Shown here in pieces: positions 22,297 to 27,981 of a stretch of DNA of 32,138 nucleotides. The notes under the pieces were generated by a model. It was not told the origin of the DNA. It saw only the letters and a program-made list of their open reading frames with translations, and ran no database searches. The position numbers and the translations under genes are program-made. Source of the stretch: a virus; the IMG/VR virus record IMGVR_UViG_3300005913_001977, positions 1-32,138 of that record; one strand, given 5' to 3'. Every line of letters begins with the position of its first letter. Position 1 is the stretch's first letter.

Positions 22297-23301
22297 TTAT
22301 CTACTCTTCATACAAGTAGTTTCAGCCATCAGTTCCCACTTCAATGGAAAACTCTTACGTAGCTGAGCGATTTTAATCGCCATACGCAAACTAACTTCAC
22401 GCAGTTTATTTTGTGTGGCATGCATGAAGTCAATGATCTCATCCTGTTGTATCTGATCAAAGTCGTAGTCATTAAATAATTCACCTGTGCCAGCGATCTG
22501 TTTGATACGTAGAAGTTTGTCACGCATAGTGTCTAGTGTTAGGTCTAAGTAATGACATCTTGATTGGATGGCGTCCAAATGGTCTCTGGTCTTTTGGCTT
22601 TTCATTTGGTCAAACTTTAAGTTAGTGATAAAGATCACTCCACCTTTAAAGTTAAACTGATCAGGCACGCCTTCTCTACGCAACGAATGACTGTCAGATA
22701 ACCATGAAATAACTCTCTTCTTGCTTGAGTCCAGGGCACCTTTAAGCAAGTTCAAGCAAACATCGTCCAATAAGATCGAATCACAATCATCGAACACCAC
22801 AACTGAGTTCTCATCTGAGTATTTGTAAAGTGACTTGTACATACCTAATGCTGATGCTGTACCTTTGATCATTTCACTCTTAACACGTCTTCCACTTACT
22901 TGATCAAACAGGTTGGCTTTGTCTAATTCACGTTCGATGCCATATGACTTACCAACCCCTGGAGGGCCTGCTACGATCATAGCACGGATATCACCGTTCA
23001 ATACTGCTTTGGTCATGTCATCTAAGATATCAAACCGTTGAGCAATACGTTCAATGATTTCAGCATCGGTCTCTTGACCCTCTACTTTTGGTGGAACATA
23101 TTGTGATTGGTCAACTAGTTCATAGTCAGTTGGGGAGTTGACTGTAACTCGGATCTTGTCCTTGCCAAATAGCCCAGTGCCGTCCACAGTGATAAACCCA
23201 CCGTTCGATCCTAGTTGGAATTGTTTGATTAAGGGAAATACCTGATCGGTAACTTCCTGATTGCGATAACTACCATTTTTGATTTTTACAAAACCGTTCA
23301 T
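22297..23301 (-). CDS. AAA+ family ATPase (not gp44)
   Basis: 334 aa from ATG at 23301 (MNGFVKIKNGSYRNQEVTDQ), which has an AAGGAG Shine-Dalgarno sequence 8 nt upstream. The frame is open 12 codons further up but without a ribosome-binding site. An N-terminal beta domain (1-70) precedes an AAA+ module: Walker A AGPPGVGKS (111-119), Walker B VVVFDDCDS (167-175), a sensor 1 region VIFITNLKF, and a candidate arginine finger in QSRCHYLDL. It lacks the 'EKYRP' N-terminus of clamp-loader gp44. A role in protein remodelling or replication is possible. It has its own consensus promoter and a strong terminator, so it is a single-gene unit. Confidence 0.85.
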   Translation of the reverse strand: MNGFVKIKNGSYRNQEVTDQVFPLIKQFQLGSNGGFITVDGTGLFGKDKIRVTVNSPTDYELVDQSQYVPPKVEGQETDAEIIERIAQRFDILDDMTKAVLNGDIRAMIVAGPPGVGKSYGIERELDKANLFDQVSGRRVKSEMIKGTASALGMYKSLYKYSDENSVVVFDDCDSILLDDVCLNLLKGALDSSKKRVISWLSDSHSLRREGVPDQFNFKGGVIFITNLKFDQMKSQKTRDHLDAIQSRCHYLDLTLDTMRDKLLRIKQIAGTGELFNDYDFDQIQQDEIIDFMHATQNKLREVSLRMAIKIAQLRKSFPLKWELMAETTCMKSR

Positions 23302-23365
23302 ATTGTCTGTCTCCTTAGTTGTCTTGATACTAAACATTTGTCTGTTTTCTAAGTATCATGTAAAC

Positions 23366-23394
23366 ATTATAGCACGATTGTTTCTATCTGTCAA
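23366..23394 (-). promoter_or_regulatory. Consensus sigma70 promoter of the AAA+ ATPase
   Basis: On minus: -35 TTGACA (23389-23394), 17 nt, -10 TATAAT (23366-23371), preceded by GTGC (extended -10). Perfect hexamers at optimal spacing. The leader is about 58 nt and ends in AAGGAG. Confidence 0.88.
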
Positions 23395-23409
23395 TCTCTT
23401 TTTACTATC

Positions 23410-23549
23410 GAAAGTGTTATTGAGCAAGCCAGGGGATTTCTAAGTGATCAATCTAACCCCTAACTACTCCAACTTGGTCTCGAGCCCACGTCTTTGTCAT
23501 TTTACTTAAACTAGACCTGCTCAATAACACCTTCATTTCCTAACTTCTT
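23410..23549 (-). ncRNA. Candidate structured non-coding RNA
   Basis: This is the main gene-free stretch of the window (23302-23642). A strong promoter (23556-23584) predicts a start near 23549. The transcript contains GTGTTATTGAGCA (23530 down to 23518) that pairs perfectly with TGCTCAATAACAC (23426 down to 23414), extendable with wobble pairs to a 17-bp closing stem (23514-23530 with 23414-23430). The enclosed 83 nt include a second element with GGGG (23460-23457) facing CCCC (23435-23432), and a GG-x-CTCGAG-x-CC palindrome near 23480. No tRNA cloverleaf or known riboswitch is seen. A 27-codon frame (23453-23536) starts with no usable ribosome-binding site. It could be a regulatory sRNA, a long leader of the AAA+ gene, or DNA structure such as an origin. 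Confidence 0.55.
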
Positions 23550-23555
23550 AAATAC

Positions 23556-23584
23556 ATTATAGCACCAACTTAACCAAAAGTCAA
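23556..23584 (-). promoter_or_regulatory. Sigma70 promoter of the candidate RNA
   Basis: On minus: -35 TTGACT (23579-23584), 17 nt, -10 TATAAT (23556-23561) preceded by GGTGC. Same type as the promoters at 23366 and 23957. Confidence 0.8.
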
Positions 23585-23642
23585 CCTATTTGTAAACTAA
23601 TTAGATAACCTATTAGACTAAAAAATATAACTAGAATTATTA

Positions 23643-23747
23643 TTAAAGTTTTAATATCTTTATAACCAATTTACTCAGCAACCAAAATGGTGCCATTAAC
23701 ACTATTGCTAGGGAAAATATCACCATTTCAATTAACTGTCTAAACAT
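23643..23747 (-). CDS. Tiny membrane protein, 34 aa
   Basis: 34 aa: MFRQLIEMVIFSLAIVLMAP, then FWLLSKLVIKILKL. Residues about 5-25 form one hydrophobic transmembrane helix, followed by a basic C-terminus (positive-inside orientation would place the C-terminus in the cytoplasm). GGATAAT upstream and overlap with the end of the 56-aa gene suggest coupled translation: this ATG lies 3 nt past that stop. Too short for a family call. Together with the two other small membrane proteins nearby it may form part of a lysis or membrane-modifying cassette. Confidence 0.6.
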   Translation of the reverse strand: MFRQLIEMVIFSLAIVLMAPFWLLSKLVIKILKL

Positions 23748-23750
23748 ATA

Positions 23751-23921
23751 TTATCCAAAATACCCAAGTAATAAATCCATAAGCATAGCTCCAAAACAGG
23801 CAGCCATAACTAAGCTAAAGAATTTAAGCATACCCTCGATACGATCTAATTTAACGATCACTTGTTCGTATACCCGTTGTGTACGCTCTGCTGTTCCAAA
23901 ATCCCTTACTCTTTTTTCCAT
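23751..23921 (-). CDS. Small membrane protein, 56 aa
   Basis: 56 aa from ATG at 23921 (MEKRVRDFGTAERTQRVYEQ), with GGAG 7 nt upstream. A GTG four codons earlier (23933) is less likely. Residues 1-32 are charged and helical (VIVKLDRIEGMLKF), and residues about 33-54 are one transmembrane helix (LVMAACFGAMLMDLLLGY). The layout, a cytoplasmic coiled region plus C-terminal membrane helix, resembles the larger 87-aa protein at 1929-2192. Possible holin or antiholin; unproven. Confidence 0.7.
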   Translation of the reverse strand: MEKRVRDFGTAERTQRVYEQVIVKLDRIEGMLKFFSLVMAACFGAMLMDLLLGYFG

Positions 23922-23956
23922 TGCTTTCTCCACATGATTTAGTAAATTACAGCGTA

Positions 23957-23985
23957 ATTATAGCACATCTTGTGGTTAAAGTCAA
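23957..23985 (-). promoter_or_regulatory. Sigma70 promoter of the small membrane-protein genes
   Basis: On minus: -35 TTGACT (23980-23985), 17 nt, -10 TATAAT (23957-23962) preceded by TGTGC. The leader of about 30 nt carries the GGAG ribosome-binding site of the 56-aa gene. Confidence 0.82.
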
Positions 23986-23998
23986 CCAAAATTTATCA

Positions 23999-24229
23999 TT
24001 AATCTGCGTATCCGTCATCTTCAATGATTGTTGTGTTCCCTTTTTTGTTGAATTTTGCATTAGTTAACCCAACATACAGGTCCTGTGACAACAAATCTAA
24101 TGATTTTCGTTCTTGCTGATCTAAATCCTTCCAATTGGCTTTCATGTGATCTAATATTTCCCAGAGGTTACGTATCTCATGGTGTTCTCCATAGAACTGT
24201 ACTACTGCGTGTGCTTGGTCAAGTGTCAT
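23999..24229 (-). CDS. Small unknown protein, 76 aa
   Basis: 76 aa, starting MTLDQAHAVVQFYGEHHEIR. It is helical and acidic, with no membrane segment. Its ATG overlaps the stop of the upstream membrane protein (ATGA), and a GGAG lies 9 nt before it, so the two are coupled. Function not recognised. Confidence 0.7.
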   Translation of the reverse strand: MTLDQAHAVVQFYGEHHEIRNLWEILDHMKANWKDLDQQERKSLDLLSQDLYVGLTNAKFNKKGNTTIIEDDGYAD

Positions 24230-24576
24230 TGTGTTTTCTCCTGGAATTCTTCGTCGGTTAGGTCGTCTATTGTTCTAAGCTCGTCAAACACTTCCAGGTC
24301 CTCCTCAGTTAAAGGAAGTGCTTGTTCTATCTCTATGTTTAGATTGAGAGTTGATGTTGGTCGACCGTCTGGCAGTGTGACTGAAGATTCAAATACATTT
24401 GGGGGAGTAAACGGTTGTGCACCATTGTGTTGCTTTGGATTAACTTCTGGTTTTAGGCCTAGTGGATTAAGCCATGTTTGATAAGCACCAATTGCTGATA
24501 TTAATAGGCAGACACTCACACCTAAATAGAATATGCGTTTTATTTTGCTATGGAATTCTTTTTCTTTTTGTAACAT
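24226..24576 (-). CDS. Bitopic membrane protein, 116 aa
   Basis: 116 aa. A short basic cytoplasmic N-terminus (MLQKEKEFHSKIKR), one transmembrane helix at about 15-33 (IFYLGVSVCLLISAIGAYQT), then an 80-residue Pro-rich and finally acidic tail predicted outside (ending LTDEEFQEKT). No known family. It has its own promoter (24586-24614) whose -10 box ends 9 nt before the ATG; no Shine-Dalgarno sequence is present. The downstream 76-aa gene is coupled. Proximity to the SleB endolysin makes a lysis-related role possible. Confidence 0.72.
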   Translation of the reverse strand: MLQKEKEFHSKIKRIFYLGVSVCLLISAIGAYQTWLNPLGLKPEVNPKQHNGAQPFTPPNVFESSVTLPDGRPTSTLNLNIEIEQALPLTEEDLEVFDELRTIDDLTDEEFQEKTQ

Positions 24577-24585
24577 ATAGCATAT

Positions 24586-24614
24586 ACTATACTACCAAAA
24601 AGACTTTTTGTCAA
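24586..24614 (-). promoter_or_regulatory. Sigma70 promoter with an internal palindrome
   Basis: On minus: -35 TTGACA (24609-24614), 17 nt, -10 TATAGT (24586-24591). CAAAAAG-N1-CTTTTTG (24596-24610) fills the spacer and could bind a dimeric repressor; the arms also overlap the -35 end. Confidence 0.72.
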
Positions 24615-24625
24615 CCGGTAATTTC

Positions 24626-24799
24626 TTAACCGCAGTCTGAAAAAGCTTCAACCATTCGTCTAGTAGCTTCGCTTTTTTCTTTTAGCTTCAATGCTTCGAA
24701 CTTTTTAAGTTCGTCTGTTGCTTGTGCTTGTTTCTTTTCTTTGGCTTCTTTAGCTAACGCTTGTAAAGCCTCAGTACCACTTGATTGGTAACCTGGCAT
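24626..24799 (-). CDS. Small charged helical protein, 57 aa
   Basis: 57 aa from ATG at 24799 (MPGYQSSGTEALQALAKEAK). The frame is open 16 codons more to an ATG at 24847, but AAAGGA 8 nt before 24799 supports the shorter start, and a start at 24847 would be leaderless. It is Lys/Glu/Ala-rich and predicted to be one long amphipathic helix, ending in FSDCG. No family recognised. It has a perfect consensus promoter, which suggests strong early expression. Confidence 0.68.
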   Translation of the reverse strand: MPGYQSSGTEALQALAKEAKEKKQAQATDELKKFEALKLKEKSEATRRMVEAFSDCG

Positions 24800-24853
24800 T
24801 TTCTTATTTCCTTTTGAGAAAGTTAATTTAACCTGCCTTCTGAGCATGTTATT

Positions 24854-24882
24854 ATTATACAGCAGAAATATCCTGCTGTCAA
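24854..24882 (-). promoter_or_regulatory. Perfect sigma70 promoter with an internal palindrome
   Basis: On minus: -35 TTGACA (24877-24882), 17 nt, -10 TATAAT (24854-24859). ACAGCAG-N7-CTGCTGT (24859-24879) spans the spacer and touches both hexamers, the classic position for an operator. Confidence 0.85.
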
Positions 24883-24885
24883 TAA

Positions 24886-24893
24886 TATTTATC
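24886..24893 (-). promoter_or_regulatory. Possible late promoter box
   Basis: GATAAATA (7 of 8) on minus, directly after the stop of the SleB gene and upstream of the consensus sigma70 promoter; it may add late expression of the 57-aa gene. Confidence 0.4.
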
Positions 24894-25460
24894 CTAAGGT
24901 TGTTTTTGACGGTAGAAAATGTGGTCGTCTATTTGGGCTACACGTTCTTTGAACTTGCGCCAGGCGGGTCTAACATAGTCAGCATGGAACCAATAAGTGT
25001 CATGGGTGACCACTGACAGTTTATGATAATCTCTAATTGCCAACCAAGCTAGTTGGAATATTGGGTTGGATTCAGACACCAGGAGATTTTTGTTTGCGTT
25101 GGGATCACACCTCCAACTAAATTGACATACTTCCTGTCCTTTAACCATGTAACGTTCATTTACCACACCACATATCGAATCGGGAAACATACCGCTCTCT
25201 ACCCTGTTTAGGGTTACCTGGGCTACCGCCAGTTGTCCTTGCTCACTTTCGCCACGTGCTTCATAATAAACGTTGCGTGCGAGGCAGTCAATTTCTTTAA
25301 AAAGGATTTGTTGACGTTTCATGTCTTGGGTAACATTGTGATAGTCTATCCTGATATGGATAGGATCGTGTCCTGGGGTTCCTGATAGGGTTCCTAATGT
25401 GATCGAGAACGCCAGTAATGCTAATGATACTAATACTAAAAACTTGGCAGATTTAAGCAT
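24894..25460 (-). CDS. SleB/CwlJ-type cell-wall hydrolase, signal-anchored endolysin
   Basis: 188 aa from ATG at 25460, which has GGAGG 6 nt upstream (a TTG one codon earlier is not needed). An N-terminal hydrophobic segment (LVLVSLALLAFSITLG, about 7-24) acts as a signal anchor, so the enzyme could reach the periplasm by the Sec system. The hydrolase domain has the SleB hallmark CLARNVYYEARGES with the catalytic Glu, followed by VAQVTLNRVESGMFPDSICG and QFSWRCD. Members of this family cleave peptidoglycan. For a phage this is an endolysin of the signal-arrest-release or exported type. Flanked by small membrane-protein genes that could supply holin functions. Confidence 0.87.
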   Translation of the reverse strand: MLKSAKFLVLVSLALLAFSITLGTLSGTPGHDPIHIRIDYHNVTQDMKRQQILFKEIDCLARNVYYEARGESEQGQLAVAQVTLNRVESGMFPDSICGVVNERYMVKGQEVCQFSWRCDPNANKNLLVSESNPIFQLAWLAIRDYHKLSVVTHDTYWFHADYVRPAWRKFKERVAQIDDHIFYRQKQP

Positions 25461-25493
25461 CAATCGCCTCCTTTTTTGGTTGTTTTACTATAT

Positions 25494-25513
25494 ATTGCCA
25501 TACATATGGCAAT
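25494..25513. promoter_or_regulatory. Perfect 9-bp palindrome upstream of the endolysin
   Basis: ATTGCCATA-N2-TATGGCAAT, 34 nt before the endolysin ATG and 12 nt after the stop of the upstream glycan gene. No T-run follows on minus, so it is more like an operator or activator site than a terminator. Confidence 0.55.
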
Positions 25514-25525
25514 TCTAACAGTAGT

Positions 25526-26359
25526 TTACTCTATATTAAGTATTCCTGGATTATTATTGATAAAAGCGTGTCTATAGTAGTTCCAGACATTATATAATTC
25601 GTCACTGTCGTACTGGTTTATAGCTACTTTTAGGTTGGATAGTGCTTGTATTTCATCAAATATAGGTCTATATTTAGACAAAACTGTGTCATGGGTGTAT
25701 GTGTACGCTAAACTATCTAAGTGTTCTAATTCAAGGTATGTTGGAATTAATCTTTCAATTAAGAAAGTAAAGTTTGGTAACGACTTATCATGGGCATAGT
25801 TGCTCAACCCCTCACCAAACACTTGATGTTTAAATTCAATATCCTTGTCAGCCTCGACGAACAGCTTACGGGTAAACTCCATAAACTCTATCCAAAACTT
25901 ACGACTACCTACTACGTAGTTAGCAAATACTGTATTGTTGCGATCTAATAACATTGTCTTAACATCAACATTATCATAGCCTATCTTCTGTAAGAAACTA
26001 TTACCTATGTCACTGATGTTTGGGTGATGGAGGTCTCCCTGCTCCCAACTGTTAGCAAACACTGCTTCATTTAAAATGCATGGATTGAATAGGTAAACGT
26101 CACATCCTGGATTGTCTGACATAAATTTTAATACTTGATGTCCGTGAAGACCTGTTTTTTCTTTAAACTTCCAACTAACAAATCCCCAATAATCTAAGCC
26201 TTGTGCTAAGATGTTATCATGTTCGCGATTCCACACGTCCCATTCACGCAAGTCCGGACGCGGATTTTCTACGTTGCTCAACGGAGTAAACGCAGGGTCT
26301 AAATATTTTTCAAGCTCTGGCTTAAAGTATATTTGAAAGATTTTTGTGTTTGCTGACAT
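25526..26359 (-). CDS. Putative glycan-module protein, 277 aa
   Basis: 277 aa. It overlaps the end of the 260-aa glycosyltransferase-like gene by 38 nt, so the two are translated together. The sequence (KIFQIYFKPELEKYLDPAFTP, broken here) opens like small glycosyltransferase-like proteins that bear a 'WGFVSWKFKEKTG' segment, present here at residues 57-69. I cannot identify catalytic residues, and the fold class (possibly GT-A like) is a guess. It is the last gene of the glycan module and is followed by a palindrome and the endolysin gene. Confidence 0.7.
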   Translation of the reverse strand: MSANTKIFQIYFKPELEKYLDPAFTPLSNVENPRPDLREWDVWNREHDNILAQGLDYWGFVSWKFKEKTGLHGHQVLKFMSDNPGCDVYLFNPCILNEAVFANSWEQGDLHHPNISDIGNSFLQKIGYDNVDVKTMLLDRNNTVFANYVVGSRKFWIEFMEFTRKLFVEADKDIEFKHQVFGEGLSNYAHDKSLPNFTFLIERLIPTYLELEHLDSLAYTYTHDTVLSKYRPIFDEIQALSNLKVAINQYDSDELYNVWNYYRHAFINNNPGILNIE

Positions 26360-27104
26360 AGTATTCTAAATCCTTTGATAAATCTCTCGCTTGAGGAACG
26401 AACTCATTCTCAAGTCTATGGGTTAATGTTTCGTTGTTGGTTATATGATGATACCCCCAACCTCGTTGTCTATCTACTAGAGGTATTTGTGTTTGTATCT
26501 GTGTTTTCCTAGCAAGTTGTCCTTCATCCCAAGGGCACCAACCCCAATAGAGTGTGACCAATTGGTCTGTATTATATGAATGATAATGGCGTCCTGGACC
26601 CATACACTCAGCAGTATTATTTGGCGGATAAAATACCGGAGTATTGTGCATGCTCCTTGCCCTTCGTTCTAAAAATTGTTGAGGTCCATCTTTAAAACTA
26701 AATCCATGATGGTATTGTTCATACAAAGGAAGATCAGGATTTGCTGTATTACGTTCAACATCAATCATAAAAATATTAGGAATTAATAACTGTTGATTGG
26801 TATGATCTGATAATACCGAATAGTCGCCTATTAGTTGTTCAGTAACGTTAAGTGCTATGCGCCATCCGTCGATTGACTTTTCTATATCCATGACTTCAGT
26901 ATCTATGTTGTCTGCTTGGAAATCAGGATTACGACTTGTTACTATGTCCCATGTTGGGCATATCTCTTTGATTAGATCAACGGAATAATCTGTTGAGTGA
27001 TAGTCAATCATTATGCCATGGTCAAATATTTCCTTGTGATGGTTAAGGAACCACGGTAGCATCCATTGTTCGTTATAGAAGTGGCATATCAGGGTTTTCT
27101 TCAT
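26322..27104 (-). CDS. Glycosyltransferase-like protein (Glyco_tranf_2_4-like)
   Basis: 260 aa. The start ICHFYNEQWMLPWFLNHHKE, followed by GIMIDYHSTDYSVDL, matches the glycosyltransferase family 2 subgroup (Glyco_tranf_2_4), which recognises a nucleotide sugar through an early 'xxNE' and later 'D-x-S-D' motif. Here N/E at residues 11-12 and DYHSTDYS at 34-41 fit. The C-terminal half is unassigned. Its ATG overlaps the stop of the methyltransferase gene (ATGA). It probably adds a sugar in the surface glycan encoded by the module; donor and acceptor are unknown. Confidence 0.78.
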   Translation of the reverse strand: MKKTLICHFYNEQWMLPWFLNHHKEIFDHGIMIDYHSTDYSVDLIKEICPTWDIVTSRNPDFQADNIDTEVMDIEKSIDGWRIALNVTEQLIGDYSVLSDHTNQQLLIPNIFMIDVERNTANPDLPLYEQYHHGFSFKDGPQQFLERRARSMHNTPVFYPPNNTAECMGPGRHYHSYNTDQLVTLYWGWCPWDEGQLARKTQIQTQIPLVDRQRGWGYHHITNNETLTHRLENEFVPQARDLSKDLEYYVSKHKNLSNIL

Positions 27105-27979
27105 AGACTACTAAGCGACGCACCTTTATTGGGCATAGAGAATGTAGGGTCAACTGTTGCTTTGGGAGTTGGTGTTGTGTTAGGTATTCTAAACCTATGT
27201 TCTATCTTTGTTGGATCACATTCTTTAGTTTTTTGGAAATAGTTTGAGCTGTTGTCGATAGTTATAAATTCATCGTCAATGTTGTGGAATTTTCTATAGT
27301 CTTCCAAGGCCTTGCGGCAGTTAGGTAATCCGTAATCGTCAACTATTACGTATCCACCTACTGACAGTTTAGGGTACAGATTTTCTAACGCCACAATGGT
27401 TGATTCATACATGTCACCATCTAACCTTAAAATAGATATTTGTTTAATCTCATCTTTTAGTTTTGGCAAGGAATCACTAAACCATCCTTTAACAAATTTT
27501 ACTTGACTGCTTAATAGATTGTATCCTGCAAAATTTCGAGCTACTGTAGGCTGGTCACACTTTAACCATCCTGCGGTAAAATGTGTGTCGCCTTTATCAA
27601 TTGGATATGCTTTATCGTTGGGTTTAGGTAATCCATCAAAGCTGTCACAGACCCATATTTGTCGATCTAAAATATTCTCTGCTTTAAATATTCCAGCAAC
27701 GTATATGCATACACCACCGCGCCAGACTCCAGTTTCAACAAAATCCCCAGGAATGCTGTTGGCAGTAATTTGATCAATTAACTCATGAACATTAAGCATT
27801 CTTTTACTGCCTGCCATGCTCTGAGCATTAAACGGCCAATCTTCGCCATTCTCTCTAGCTTTTGGGTCATGTGGGCGAATTTCTCCCACTGAAGGATCAA
27901 TCCTATAGTCGGCGTATGTAAGACCAAGTATGGTGTTCCTTAACAAGTCTAAATACGATTTTTTGAAGTCTATAGCCAT
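27101..27979 (-). CDS. TylF/MycF-type O-methyltransferase
   Basis: 292 aa. It matches the macrocin O-methyltransferase (TylF) family: GDFVETGVWRGGVCIYVAGI (SAM-binding motif I with E-T-G-V-W-R-G-G), VCDSFDGLP, SILRLDGDMYESTIVALE and GGYVIVDDYG. In this family the paired aspartates bind a metal and activate the sugar hydroxyl. It methylates hydroxyl groups of (deoxy)sugars. The length and order of motifs are typical (about 250-290 aa). It lies 2 nt after the C-methyltransferase gene and overlaps the glycosyltransferase gene, consistent with making a methylated sugar of a surface glycan. Confidence 0.88.
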   Translation of the reverse strand: MAIDFKKSYLDLLRNTILGLTYADYRIDPSVGEIRPHDPKARENGEDWPFNAQSMAGSKRMLNVHELIDQITANSIPGDFVETGVWRGGVCIYVAGIFKAENILDRQIWVCDSFDGLPKPNDKAYPIDKGDTHFTAGWLKCDQPTVARNFAGYNLLSSQVKFVKGWFSDSLPKLKDEIKQISILRLDGDMYESTIVALENLYPKLSVGGYVIVDDYGLPNCRKALEDYRKFHNIDDEFITIDNSSNYFQKTKECDPTKIEHRFRIPNTTPTPKATVDPTFSMPNKGASLSSL

Positions 27980-27981
27980 TA

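Noticed and set aside
22297-23301. Clamp-loader large subunit (gp44)
   Set aside because: It shares the AAA+ core but lacks the EKYRP-type N-terminus and the gp44 length and context; called a generic AAA+ ATPase.
23470-23500. tRNA-like T-arm (GGGCTCGAGACC) in the candidate RNA
   Set aside because: No acceptor stem, D-arm or anticodon arm can be formed around it, and the closing stem is far too long for a tRNA.
23453-23536. 27-codon open frame (starting MKVLLSRSSLSKM) inside the candidate RNA
   Set aside because: The only purine-rich sequence sits one base from the ATG, so no workable ribosome-binding site; the start codon lies within a strong stem. Kept as an alternative, not as a gene.
23587-23650. 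Second hydrophobic frame (…KTLIIILVIFFSLIGYLISL) overlapping the end of the 34-aa gene
   Set aside because: It has no ATG, GTG or TTG start in frame after the previous stop. A frameshift would be needed, and there is no clear slippery heptamer.
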